64,000 nucleotides of DNA, taken from NCBI RefSeq assembly GCF_005502885.1, contig NZ_SCMR01000015.1:42795-106794 (forward strand), in the 5' to 3' direction. Below, piece by piece: positions 8,670 to 16,967 of this stretch; the first letter of the stretch is position 1; every line of letters begins with the position of its first letter. The notes below the pieces were generated by a model. It was not told where the DNA came from, did not search any database, and saw only the letters and a program-made list of their open reading frames with translations. The stretch is from Microbacterium sp. 2FI (GTDB lineage: Bacteria > Actinomycetota > Actinomycetes > Actinomycetales > Microbacteriaceae). The position numbers and the translations under genes are program-made.

Positions 8670-9490
8670 TGGTGTGGGTCAGCTACCGGCACAACGGCCA
8701 GGACCACGTCGGCATCGTCGACGGCGAGCAGTTCGTGCCTCTCGACGGCTTCGCGCGGATCGATGCCGACACCGACGTCGACGCGCTGCTGTCGGCCGAA
8801 CCTCGTGAGTCCGGCCGGGTCGACCGCGCCGAGGTCGAGCTGCTCCCCCCGTCGTGGGCGCCGAGCAAGGTGTTCTGCGTCGGGCTGAACTACAAGGCGC
8901 ACATCGAGGAGACCGGGCGAGACCTCCCCACCTATCCGGTGTTGTTCCCCAAGTACGCATCGAGTCTGATCGCCGCGGACCGTCCGATACCGGTCCCCAG
9001 CGAATCGGCCCAGGTCGACTACGAGGCCGAGCTGGCCGTGATCATCGGCCGGCCCGGGCGTCGCATCGCCATCGACGACGCGGCCGACCATGTGCTCGGC
9101 TACTCGGTCGCGAACGATGTGACCATGCGCGACTACCAGTACAAGACGCATCAGTGGCTGCAGGGCAAGGCCTGGGACGGCGTCACGCCGATCGGACCCT
9201 ACCTGGTCCGCCCCGACGAGGTCGATCTCGCCACCGCGGGCGTGCGGACGACGGTCGACGGCGTGACGGTGCAGGACTCCGACCTGTCGATGCTGATCTT
9301 CGACATCCCGACGCTCATCAGCGTGATCTCGGAGTTCACCGAGCTCAAGACCGGTGACATCATCCTGACCGGCACGCCGGGTGGCGTCGGCTTCCGCCGT
9401 GATCCGCAGCTGTTCCTCACCCCGGGCACCACGGTGACCGTCGAGGTCGACGGTGTCGGACGGATCGAGAGCCGTGTGACGGCCGAGTAG
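8669..9490 (+). CDS. fumarylacetoacetate hydrolase (FAH) family protein
   Basis: FAH-fold enzyme of 273 residues, acting on a 2-oxo acid made by ring cleavage, either as a C-C hydrolase or as a 2-hydroxydienoate hydratase/isomerase. The metal-binding ExE pair is in YEAELAV near residue 118, with an aspartate in VANDVTMRDYQ near 150. A TGTPGGVG stretch near 235 is typical of the family. It is translationally coupled to the extradiol dioxygenase and ends the rightward operon at a strong hairpin. Confidence 0.92.
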   Translation: MVWVSYRHNGQDHVGIVDGEQFVPLDGFARIDADTDVDALLSAEPRESGRVDRAEVELLPPSWAPSKVFCVGLNYKAHIEETGRDLPTYPVLFPKYASSLIAADRPIPVPSESAQVDYEAELAVIIGRPGRRIAIDDAADHVLGYSVANDVTMRDYQYKTHQWLQGKAWDGVTPIGPYLVRPDEVDLATAGVRTTVDGVTVQDSDLSMLIFDIPTLISVISEFTELKTGDIILTGTPGGVGFRRDPQLFLTPGTTVTVEVDGVGRIESRVTAE

Positions 9491-9498
9491 CCCGAGGC

Positions 9499-9542
9499 CA
9501 ACGAAGAGGGGCGCGACAGTCTTGTCGTGCCCCTCTTCGTTG
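9499..9542. terminator. bidirectional terminator between convergent operons
   Basis: CAACGAAGAGGGGC at 9499-9512 pairs perfectly with 9529-9542, and an inner CGACA/TGTCG stem closes on a four-base loop. It sits between the FAH stop (9490) and the aldolase stop (9547) and can serve both directions. Confidence 0.85.
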
Positions 9543-9546
9543 AGCG

Positions 9547-10242
9547 TCAGGCGCGCCGGCCGGCCTTGCGGAGAAGGTAGTCGTACCCCGCGTCGAGCTG
9601 CGACTTGGGCCAGACGTGCGCCGTCTTCGCGATGATCTCCTCCGAATCGGAGTACGACCGGATATCGCCGGCGGCACGTGCGGCGAGATGAAGCGCGCAG
9701 GCCCGGTCCAGCAGCACCGCAGTCATGGTGGCTGCTGCGTCGTCCGCTCCGACGGCGACGAGACCGTGGCGCGGCATGAGACACGCCCGCGCCTGACCGA
9801 GAGCCGCGGCGAGCGCTGCGCCCCTCGAGGAGTCGGCGATGAGGTCCCCGGACAGCGGAGACCGCGGGATCTGCGGATCGACGAACAGCACGCCCTCGTG
9901 GGAGATGGCCCGCAACGGCTCATCCAGTGCGCTGAACGCGTTGACCGCCGCGGGGTGGCTGTGGATGGACGTCGTCACGTCGGGCCTGACGCGCATGATC
10001 TCGAGGTGGATGAACGACTCGATGTGCGGCCGCCCCTCCCCCTCGACGAGCGTTCCGTCCCATCCGACCAGGTGGACGTCAGCGGCGGTCAGCTCATCGA
10101 AGGCGACTCCGGAGCGTTTGATCCACACGCCCCGTCCGTCGGGATCGCGGACGCCGGCGTGGCCCCAGACCATGTCCTGCTGGTCTGCGGCGAGGAGAGC
10201 ACCGCAGACGTCGAGCACCCGCTCGACAGAGATCGCGCTCAC
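9547..10242 (-). CDS. class II aldolase/adducin-family protein
   Basis: Zinc-dependent class II aldolase/epimerase/decarboxylase-fold protein of 231 residues. Metal ligands are seen in IHSHPAAV (two His) and in MPRHGLVAVG (third His), with an upstream acidic residue in the HIESFIHLEI region. The start is taken as GTG at 10242 because it forms a GTGA overlap with the stop of the bicupin gene; an ATG at 10299 would lie inside that gene. As the last gene of the leftward operon it may split a hydroxy-oxo acid formed by the dioxygenase, or decarboxylate an intermediate. The substrate is unknown. Confidence 0.85.
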   Translation of the reverse strand: MSAISVERVLDVCGALLAADQQDMVWGHAGVRDPDGRGVWIKRSGVAFDELTAADVHLVGWDGTLVEGEGRPHIESFIHLEIMRVRPDVTTSIHSHPAAVNAFSALDEPLRAISHEGVLFVDPQIPRSPLSGDLIADSSRGAALAAALGQARACLMPRHGLVAVGADDAAATMTAVLLDRACALHLAARAAGDIRSYSDSEEIIAKTAHVWPKSQLDAGYDYLLRKAGRRA

Positions 10243-11246
10243 GGAACCGCGGCAGAGAAGGCCTTCGCGCGGTAGCCGTCGATCCTCTCGGCATCCCACT
10301 GCTCGCTCTCGTCAGCCCCCTCCCACACGCAGTCCAGCTTGCCCGTCGTCACCGTCGTGATGTGCTTGCTCGTGCCGTGCACGATGCTCGCATACGCGAC
10401 GCCGACAGGAATGTGGGTGAACGTGCCCGGCGTCATCTCGACGACGCCGTTGGCACTGATCAGCAGCCGGGTTCCTTCGACCTGGTACTGCACCTCGTCG
10501 ACGTTCCGCCGACGCGTGTACACCGTGCCGTCACTGTCGGTGATACCGATGATCCCGATCGCATGGTGCTCACCACGCCAGATCCACTGCGTCTCCTCCG
10601 ACGTCACTTCAGACGAGAGGACCTTGAGTCGCTCGGTCTCGGTGTAGCCCTGCTCGAGGATGAGCTGCTCGTCCGACAGCTGCACCGCTCGGTCGCAATG
10701 CCGGCCGCCGAGACAGTCCGTGTGCACCTCGTTCACGATGTCCGGCTTCCACCCTTCGAAAGGAGGAATCAGCACCTCGCTGGTGCGCACCACCTCACCC
10801 ACGTCGTCGAGCGGCGTCGGGAAGTACCAGAGGATGTGACTGGCTCGTCGCCCATAGTTGTCATGGGCGACGCCGACCGGGATGCGCACGAAGTCCCCGT
10901 CGGTCAGTTCGACCGTCCCGTACTCCGTCATCAGGGTGCGGCCGCCCCGAATCTGGTACGACATCTCGTCGACGTCGAGGTTGCGGTGATACATCGGCTG
11001 CCGGAAGTTCATCTGCATCCACTCGATCCGCCCCGTCTCTCCTTCCCACAGGATGCGGGGGGGGATGAAGGCGCCGTCCTGGTACGCCTGATCGAAGCGC
11101 ACGATCTTGAGTGGCGGGATCGGGTCCCATGACACCCCCGGCATCTTCGGGACCGCGCGGGAGAGCAGCTCGCCCTCATCGCGTTTGAAGACCCGCGCCG
11201 GCCGGTCGAACGGAAAGACCTCGAAGTGCTCGGTAACGATGCCCAT
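10239..11246 (-). CDS. bicupin ring-cleavage-type dioxygenase
   Basis: Protein of 335 residues with two cupin domains. The first carries YHRNLDVDEMSYQI (His and Glu metal ligands) followed by PVGVAHDNYG (third His). The second has VDEVQYQVEGT and PVGVAYAS, where the metal-ligand histidines appear to be lost, so only the first domain is likely to bind iron. The YHRN stretch recalls homogentisate dioxygenase, but the protein is about 100 residues shorter than that family. Gentisate-, homogentisate- or quercetin-dioxygenase-like ring cleavage are all possible. The start at 11246 follows AGAGGCG. The gene is 23 bases downstream of the MDR dehydrogenase. Confidence 0.8.
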   Translation of the reverse strand: MGIVTEHFEVFPFDRPARVFKRDEGELLSRAVPKMPGVSWDPIPPLKIVRFDQAYQDGAFIPPRILWEGETGRIEWMQMNFRQPMYHRNLDVDEMSYQIRGGRTLMTEYGTVELTDGDFVRIPVGVAHDNYGRRASHILWYFPTPLDDVGEVVRTSEVLIPPFEGWKPDIVNEVHTDCLGGRHCDRAVQLSDEQLILEQGYTETERLKVLSSEVTSEETQWIWRGEHHAIGIIGITDSDGTVYTRRRNVDEVQYQVEGTRLLISANGVVEMTPGTFTHIPVGVAYASIVHGTSKHITTVTTGKLDCVWEGADESEQWDAERIDGYRAKAFSAAVP

Positions 11247-11269
11247 GGAATCGCCTCTCTGTCGTGTTG

Positions 11270-12382
11270 TCAGGAGTCGACGCCGAGGGCGTCGGCCGAA
11301 GTAAGCTCTGGACGGACGACGGCCATCCACATCGGTTCCGCGCGCGAGCTGAAGTTATCGCGCGCCACTGCCGCCTCATCGAGCGCGAGGCGGTGCGTGA
11401 TCAGGCGCGAGTACCGCTGGGGGTCCGCGCTGAGCAGTCGGATAGCGTCGTGCGCATCCTTCCGTGTGCCGTTGCGGGTGCCGATGAATGAGATGCAGTT
11501 GACGGAGAACGCCGCCGGCGGGATCACGAGGGGCTCCGGGTTCACGCCCATGTGGACGATTCGTCCGCCCACACGCACTCCCCCGAAGATGAACGATGTT
11601 CCCCGACCACCCGGCAGATAGTCGATGGCCGCGTGCGCACCCTGCGGCGCGATGGCCCGGATGCGCCCGGCGACCGTCTGCGGACCGTCGTCATCCTGGA
11701 GCGCGACGGTTCGGATGAGATCGGGGTCCAGCTGCTCGACCTCAGCGAGGCGGTCCGCGTCACGCCCGACGGCGATGATCCGATGCACGCCGAACTCATG
11801 TGCGAGAGCGATGGTCGCCACGCCCATGGCGCCGGTTGCGGCGGTGACGATCAGGGTCGCGCCCTTGTCGAGGTCGGCAAGCTTGTACGCCCGGATGGCG
11901 TTCGCGAAGTCGTGCACCTTCGCCCCGAGCTCGAAATCGAGATTGTCGGGCAGGAGATCGAGGTTCGCCACTGGCACGACGACGAGTTCCGCCAGACCAC
12001 CGTTGTGGAACCGCTGGTACCGCCCCATCGCCTCAGGTCCGAAGACGGCGTGGCCGATCATCGCGTTCTGAGCGCACATCATCTCGCGGTCGGTCGTGCA
12101 GTAGTCGCACGCGCCGCACGACAGCAGCGGATGCACGCGCACGCGATGGCCCAGCAGGCCCTCCCGCTCGGGGTCGCCCACCGACTCCACCGTGCCCGAG
12201 ATCTCGTGGCCGAGGATGGTCGGCAGAATGGGAACTGCGCCCATGCGCAGCAGATTGAACGCGCCCGGGGCGAGCCCGGCGGCTGCCACACGCACGACTG
12301 CCTCACCGCGCTGCGCGACGGGGTCGGGCACGTTCCCGACTTTCAGCGTTCCTTGCTGATCGATTACCTCTGATGCCAACAT
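11270..12382 (-). CDS. MDR-family zinc-binding alcohol dehydrogenase
   Basis: Medium-chain dehydrogenase/reductase of 370 residues. It keeps a structural zinc cluster (SCGACDYCTTDREMMC) and GHE of the catalytic domain. The position normally held by the first catalytic cysteine reads AAAGLAPGAFN, so the classical Cys zinc ligand is missing. The nucleotide fold is ATGAMGVATIAL near residue 165. It probably reduces or oxidises a carbonyl or double bond in the same pathway as the adjacent dioxygenase and aldolase. Its ATG overlaps the stop of the upstream gene by one base. Confidence 0.85.
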   Translation of the reverse strand: MLASEVIDQQGTLKVGNVPDPVAQRGEAVVRVAAAGLAPGAFNLLRMGAVPILPTILGHEISGTVESVGDPEREGLLGHRVRVHPLLSCGACDYCTTDREMMCAQNAMIGHAVFGPEAMGRYQRFHNGGLAELVVVPVANLDLLPDNLDFELGAKVHDFANAIRAYKLADLDKGATLIVTAATGAMGVATIALAHEFGVHRIIAVGRDADRLAEVEQLDPDLIRTVALQDDDGPQTVAGRIRAIAPQGAHAAIDYLPGGRGTSFIFGGVRVGGRIVHMGVNPEPLVIPPAAFSVNCISFIGTRNGTRKDAHDAIRLLSADPQRYSRLITHRLALDEAAVARDNFSSRAEPMWMAVVRPELTSADALGVDS

Positions 12383-13350
12383 CAGCTCACCTCCGCGTGA
12401 GTACTTGCGCTTTCATAGGCCCGCTCCACCGCCGGATGCAACGGGATGGATGTCATTCCGGCGACCCGATAGTCGATCGGGTATCGCAGTGGGGAGTAGT
12501 CGACGGGAAGATGCCGGTAGCCGCGAGCGAGCGCTTCGCCGCCGTGGATGAAGGCATCCGCCAAGAGTGCGGCGGTCTCGTCGTCGAGATCGGCCGTGGT
12601 CGCACAGATCCAATCCGAATAGTCGAGGCCGACGACGGGATAGTCCTGGCTGGGGAAGTACCCCGGCGGAATCTCGATCACCCCGAGCCCCCACCGGTCC
12701 TCGATACGACGCGCCTCGTCAGGCGTCAGCGAGATGAACCGGACATCCTGCTCGCGGGCAAGGGCCTGCCAGTCAGGAGTCATGATGGCTTCGGAGACCA
12801 TGAGGTCCGCCCGGCCCTCGCGAAGGTCGTCGATGACGTCGAACGGCTGCTCGTGCCGCGTCACGGTGCCGCCGCGACGCACGATCTCATCGAGATCGAC
12901 TCCACCGGCGTCGAGCACGAGGTCGCCGCCGAAGCCCATGAAACCGTCGGGGTCGTTCACACCCACAGACACCCTGAGCGGACCGGGATGCGCCGCAACG
13001 TCGGCGAGCGTCCGCAGGCCGCTGTCCGCCCGCGCCACCGGGAGCATCGCGTCGCGATGCGGCAGCGCACCGACGGCGACGAGATTCTCGATCGCTCTGC
13101 CCTCGAAGGGCCCGCGCCCGTCCCGCGCCAGGCGGGCGAAGGCGGCCGGAGTCGCGAATGCGACATCGACCTGGCCGGCACCGAGCGCGCTCAGGTTGTC
13201 GCCCATTCCGCGGCCCGTGTGGATCTCACTCAAGCGGTGGTCGGCGGTGTGGTCCCACACCCACTGCGAGAGCCATCCCGAAGCCCGGAGCAGATTCGCC
13301 CCACCCCAATCCGCGCGGAATTTCAGCGGTTCACGGCTTTCGATGCCCAT
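12382..13350 (-). CDS. TAXI/NMT1-like substrate-binding-fold protein without signal peptide
   Basis: Protein of 322 residues resembling TRAP-TAXI solute-binding subunits: FRADWGGANLLRASG near the N-terminus, then LGAGQVDVAFATPAAFARL and a second lobe with VVGLDYSDWICAT. The ATG at 13350 follows a strong AAGGAGA site. From there no signal peptide, lipobox or membrane helix is present, and no TRAP membrane subunit is nearby. It is the first gene of the operon leading to the MDR enzyme, the bicupin and the aldolase. It may therefore be a cytoplasmic binding protein or an enzyme on this fold (phthalate decarboxylase-like proteins are precedents). An in-frame extension to 13497 adds no credible signal sequence. 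Confidence 0.75.
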   Translation of the reverse strand: MGIESREPLKFRADWGGANLLRASGWLSQWVWDHTADHRLSEIHTGRGMGDNLSALGAGQVDVAFATPAAFARLARDGRGPFEGRAIENLVAVGALPHRDAMLPVARADSGLRTLADVAAHPGPLRVSVGVNDPDGFMGFGGDLVLDAGGVDLDEIVRRGGTVTRHEQPFDVIDDLREGRADLMVSEAIMTPDWQALAREQDVRFISLTPDEARRIEDRWGLGVIEIPPGYFPSQDYPVVGLDYSDWICATTADLDDETAALLADAFIHGGEALARGYRHLPVDYSPLRYPIDYRVAGMTSIPLHPAVERAYESASTHAEVS

Positions 13351-13497
13351 GCAGTCTCCTTCGACAGTCCTACTATACACGCCTAGCGTCCTGATAAACG
13401 GGACGATGCGCACCACCAGTGCAACGCGAGCGCGCGGATCAGCCCGACCCGTCACCGAGTGGTGCGTGGGCGGGGAGCCGCGGGTCAGCGGCGGCAC

Positions 13498-14079
13498 TCA
13501 GCTCGGCGCGGGCCGATCGAGCGCGGGAATCAGCACACGTTCGATGAAGGCCGCCTGGTCGGCCGCAGACAGGCGCCCCCGCTCGATGACATACCTCACG
13601 AGCACCTTCCCCATGACGAGCTCGAAGAGCTCCTCTCCCGAGGAGTCGGCCGCCGCCTCCCCGGCAGCGATCGCGCGCGCCACGATGTGGCTGCAGTCCT
13701 GGCGCCGCGGCTCCAGCGCCGTGCCGTGGAACGCCTCCGCGAGCACTGGCTCGTTCTCTGCCGCGATCAAGACGCTCATGAAGACCGTCAGGCTCTCGTT
13801 CTCCGCGAACTGCACGAAGAGGGCCACGAGACTCGCCAGATCCTCTCGCAGGTCGGAACCCGCCGGCAGCAGCCGCGGCAGATCGCCCGAGCGGGCATTC
13901 AGTGCCGCCGCCACGAGCGTGGCCTTGTCCGGCCATCGGGAGTAGATGGTGGCCTTGCTGGTGCGCGCACGCGCCGCGACCGCATCGATCGTCAGCCGTT
14001 CGTAGCCGTTCTCCCCGAGGAGTTCGAGGACGACGCGAAGGATCGACAGTTCGCGTTCTCGTCCGCGCGGCTGCACCAT
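13498..14079 (-). CDS. TetR-family transcriptional regulator
   Basis: Repressor-type protein of 193 residues. The N-terminal helix-turn-helix is readable as TIDAVAARARTSKATIYSRW (residues about 27-46), followed by the all-alpha ligand-binding domain. It lies 77 bases downstream of the ferredoxin gene in the same direction and so may share its transcript. It is the best local candidate to bind the palindrome GTACG-N4-CGTAC found upstream of 15036, 18021/17899 and 22032/21859, but no copy of that palindrome lies directly before its own start. Confidence 0.92.
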   Translation of the reverse strand: MVQPRGRERELSILRVVLELLGENGYERLTIDAVAARARTSKATIYSRWPDKATLVAAALNARSGDLPRLLPAGSDLREDLASLVALFVQFAENESLTVFMSVLIAAENEPVLAEAFHGTALEPRRQDCSHIVARAIAAGEAAADSSGEELFELVMGKVLVRYVIERGRLSAADQAAFIERVLIPALDRPAPS

Positions 14080-14155
14080 GGCGCTCCCATTCTGTCGCGG
14101 CCCTCACTGCCCGCGAACTACGAGGGAGACCGACTGAAGTCACGATACCTATTTG

Positions 14156-14488
14156 CTACGCCTGATCGCGCGGCACGCTCACCGTCAGGCCGTCGAGATC
14201 CGACTGCAGCGTGATCTGGCAGGAGAGGCGGCTGCGGTCGTCGGGATCGATGGCGATCTCGAGCATTCCCGCTTCCATGTCATCCATGGGTCGTAGCCGG
14301 TCCAGCCACTCGCGATCCACATAGCAGTGACACGTCGAACAGGCGGCCATTCCCCCGCACTCGGCGATGATTCCCGGCACATTGAGAATCTGCGCGGCGC
14401 GCATCAGAGAGTTGCCGATCTCGACTTCTCCCCTGATGGTCGCGCCGTCCGATTCCGTGAACGTGACGGTGATCGACTCGCCGCTCAC
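14156..14488 (-). CDS. [2Fe-2S] ferredoxin, adrenodoxin/putidaredoxin type
   Basis: A 110-residue ferredoxin with Cys44, Cys50, Cys53 and Cys90, the C-x5-C-x2-C-x36-C pattern of vertebrate-type [2Fe-2S] ferredoxins that serve P450s and some other oxygenases. It starts with ATG overlapping the stop of the PPOX-fold gene. A matching reductase is encoded at 18021-19217 under the same type of operator, but no obvious oxygenase partner lies beside either. It could also feed the P450 at 3631-4830, which already has its own ferredoxin. Confidence 0.92.
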   Translation of the reverse strand: MSGESITVTFTESDGATIRGEVEIGNSLMRAAQILNVPGIIAECGGMAACSTCHCYVDREWLDRLRPMDDMEAGMLEIAIDPDDRSRLSCQITLQSDLDGLTVSVPRDQA

Positions 14489-15036
14489 CGCGGCGCCGTC
14501 GAGTAGGGGGTCACCTCTGCGACGTGCTCGTGGTCAGGGGTGAACACGACGTCCTGGCGCCACATCATCCGCACGCGATTGTCGTTCCACATTGCCGAGA
14601 TCGGGTCGATCCGGAAGAAGACCTGACGCAGTTCGACGCCCTCGCGGCGGAAGTTGTCGAACATGGTCGAATCCTTGAGCCAGTCGAACTGCTCACCGCA
14701 CAGCGCGATGGCCCGCTCGATCTCGGCCTGGTCCTCCAAGAAGGTCACGACGCCGCTCACCTGGATTGCCCGTAGCTTCATCCGGTCGTAGAAGCCACCC
14801 GGGGGCTGGTACGCCAGCGTGTAGCTCACTCGGGGATCGCTCTTCATCGCCTCGTACTTGCGGGTGTAGACGAAGGTGTGGCAGTACACCGAGAGGCCGT
14901 CACCCGCGAAGTGCATGGTCGCGACATGCGGCGATCCGTCGGCGAGAGTGACGGCGAGCGCGCCCACCTCTTCGATGCGCAGCAGCTCTGCGATTTCCGC
15001 TTCGATCTCGTCCGTCGTCGGCGCCGTTGCAGCCAT
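14485..15036 (-). CDS. pyridoxamine 5'-phosphate oxidase-fold flavoprotein
   Basis: Protein of 183 residues with a split-barrel flavin-binding fold (GALAVTLADGSPHVATMHFAGDG-type strand order near residues 25-47, then VYTRKYEAMKSDPRVSYTL). Such proteins bind FMN or F420 and reduce or oxidise varied small molecules; the substrate is not evident. It begins 60 bases downstream of a GTACG-N4-CGTAC palindrome and is coupled by a four-base overlap to the [2Fe-2S] ferredoxin, suggesting a shared redox task. Confidence 0.85.
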   Translation of the reverse strand: MAATAPTTDEIEAEIAELLRIEEVGALAVTLADGSPHVATMHFAGDGLSVYCHTFVYTRKYEAMKSDPRVSYTLAYQPPGGFYDRMKLRAIQVSGVVTFLEDQAEIERAIALCGEQFDWLKDSTMFDNFRREGVELRQVFFRIDPISAMWNDNRVRMMWRQDVVFTPDHEHVAEVTPYSTAPR

Positions 15037-15094
15037 GGGTCTTGCTCCACTTCCTTGGGGTTGCGCCGTTCACATGCCGGCGATCTTCAGTTAC

Positions 15095-15110
15095 TGTACG
15101 AGTGCGTACG
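15095..15110. promoter_or_regulatory. operator copy A1 (GTACG-N4-CGTAC)
   Basis: Perfect palindrome GTACG-AGTG-CGTAC at 15096-15109, 60 bases before the PPOX-fold gene start. Same core as copies at 18003 and 21959; fits a TetR-type operator. Confidence 0.7.
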
Positions 15111-15140
15111 CTTTTTGGCAAGCGCGAGATGCGCGATCCC

Positions 15141-16967
15141 TTACGGCGTGCGCAGTCCGTGGCCGAACGAGAAGAGCGGGTCGCGCGTGTCGAAGGGGAC
15201 GTCTTCCCGGCTCTCCTGCACGGCCGCCATACTGCGGGGCAGGTCGAAGGGCAGGCGTCCCACCGCCGCGGATTCGCCGAAGACCACGTCCATCAGCGCC
15301 CGAGCGCTCGCACCGTAGCTGCCCAGAAGAGCGCTCACCCCGTCCGCGAACGGCGTGAGGATCGCGGGCCGGTCCAGGAACACGTCCACCACCGTCGGGA
15401 CCCGTGCGGCGACATCCTTCACGTGCGCCACCGTCCCGGCGGAGAACTCGAGCGAGCCCGCGTGGAAGAAGCGCTCGAAGATTCCTGGACGGTCCTCGAA
15501 CGGCGCCTGCAGGCGCAGGACGGCGAGGTCGGCCAGGGACGGATCGTCGACCACCCGGCCGTATTCGGCGACGACGTCCGGATCGATCCCCTCGCTGTAG
15601 ATCCGGATGCCGCGGCGGGCGGGGAGCGTCGGCTGGGCGTCGCCTCCGCTTCGACCGATCGAGCGATTCGTCAGGACAGTCACCGACTTCCGTTGCGCGA
15701 GTTCTCCGCCCGCACGCGCCTCGGGCGAGCCGACGATCTCGTCCGCGGCAGCGGGATCCACGGTCGCCGCGTCGAACAGACCGAGGACGAACTTCTCACG
15801 CAGGAGTCGACGGACCGACTCGTCGATCCGGTCCTCGGTCACGGCACCGCTCTGCACGAGACTGACGAGCACGTCGGGAATGTGCTCGCCACCGAACTGG
15901 TCCACCCCGGCCTCGATCGCGATCCACATCCGGTCGGGCACGGAGCGGTCCTCGAGACCCCAGGCCCGCGCGGGGTGCACTTCGCCGGCGAGATGCCCGT
16001 CCGAGAGCAGTCCCCAGTCGGTGCACACGATCCCGTCGAACGAGTAGCGCTCCCGGAGCAGTGTCGTCACGACACTCTTGTTGAAGCCGAATCCGACTTC
16101 CTCCCAGTCGGTGCCGACGGGCATTCCGTAGTAGGGCATGACCTGACTGGCGCCGGCTTCGAACGCCGCCTCGAACGGCCGCAGGTGCAGTGCGGCCTGG
16201 TCGCCGGGATAGACCTGCTCGCGACCGTAGGCGAAGTGCGCGTCCTCGCCGTCCTTCTGCGGTCCCGCTCCCGGGAAATGCTTCACCATCGTCGCAACGG
16301 ACCGGCTGCCGAGCTCGGAGCCCTGGAACCCCCGGATATAGGCGGCCGCGAGACGTGCGGTGAGCTCGGCGTCCTCGCCGAACGTGCCGATCTGTCGCGC
16401 CCACCGCGGCTCGGTGGCGAGATCGATCTGCGGGTGCAGCGCGACCCTGAGTCCAACGGCGAGGTACTCCTCGCGGGCGTAGCCGGCGAACTCCTCGACG
16501 AGGTCCTCGCTTCCGATCGCAGCGAGTCCGAGCGGCTCAGGCCACTGCGAGAACGATCCCGCCATGGCGGCGGTTCCGGGATTGTCGGTGAAGGAGTGGC
16601 GAGGATCCGTGGACAGCGTGACCGGGATGCCGAGCCGCGTCGCGGCAGCAAGCTCCTGGAGCGCGTTGTGCCAGCGCGCGAGGGCCGACGGGGACCCTGC
16701 TGAGCCGAGCACATTAAAGTGGCTCATCGCCTTGTCGGCAATCATCTCGGTGACGGGTGGAAGCCCGAACGCTCCCCCGCCCACGTCCACGGCACCGCCT
16801 TCACCGGGCATCACCATGGTGTGGAACATCAAGCCGGCCTTCTCCTCCAACGTCATCTGAGACAGGAGGAGCTCGACGCGTTCATCGACGGGGCGAGTGG
16901 CATCGAAGTAACCGCGGTCGACCGCGACGTCGATTCCGTCCGCCGACGTGTCTACTGAGGTCGTCAT
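15141..16967 (-). CDS. glycoside hydrolase family 3 beta-glycosidase (cytoplasmic)
   Basis: GH3 enzyme of 608 residues removing a beta-linked sugar, probably glucose, from the non-reducing end. The nucleophile aspartate is in GIVCTDWGLL; the substrate-binding region includes KHFPGAGPQ. It has both GH3 catalytic domains and ends at FGHGLRTP, without the fibronectin-like C-terminal domain of the other three GH3 proteins here. It lacks a signal peptide. The ATG at 16967 overlaps the stop of the nucleoside-hydrolase-like gene as ATGA, so the pair acts together, probably on an imported glycoside. Confidence 0.92.
   Translation of the reverse strand: MTTSVDTSADGIDVAVDRGYFDATRPVDERVELLLSQMTLEEKAGLMFHTMVMPGEGGAVDVGGGAFGLPPVTEMIADKAMSHFNVLGSAGSPSALARWHNALQELAAATRLGIPVTLSTDPRHSFTDNPGTAAMAGSFSQWPEPLGLAAIGSEDLVEEFAGYAREEYLAVGLRVALHPQIDLATEPRWARQIGTFGEDAELTARLAAAYIRGFQGSELGSRSVATMVKHFPGAGPQKDGEDAHFAYGREQVYPGDQAALHLRPFEAAFEAGASQVMPYYGMPVGTDWEEVGFGFNKSVVTTLLRERYSFDGIVCTDWGLLSDGHLAGEVHPARAWGLEDRSVPDRMWIAIEAGVDQFGGEHIPDVLVSLVQSGAVTEDRIDESVRRLLREKFVLGLFDAATVDPAAADEIVGSPEARAGGELAQRKSVTVLTNRSIGRSGGDAQPTLPARRGIRIYSEGIDPDVVAEYGRVVDDPSLADLAVLRLQAPFEDRPGIFERFFHAGSLEFSAGTVAHVKDVAARVPTVVDVFLDRPAILTPFADGVSALLGSYGASARALMDVVFGESAAVGRLPFDLPRSMAAVQESREDVPFDTRDPLFSFGHGLRTP

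Noticed and set aside
12373..13945. Long plus-strand open frames opposite the TAXI-like and TetR genes
   Set aside because: Antisense shadows; the minus-strand frames have clear domains, ribosome binding sites and operon overlaps.
15027..16703. 558-codon plus-strand open frame
   Set aside because: Antisense to the GH3 gene, no domain, Arg/His/Gly-rich.
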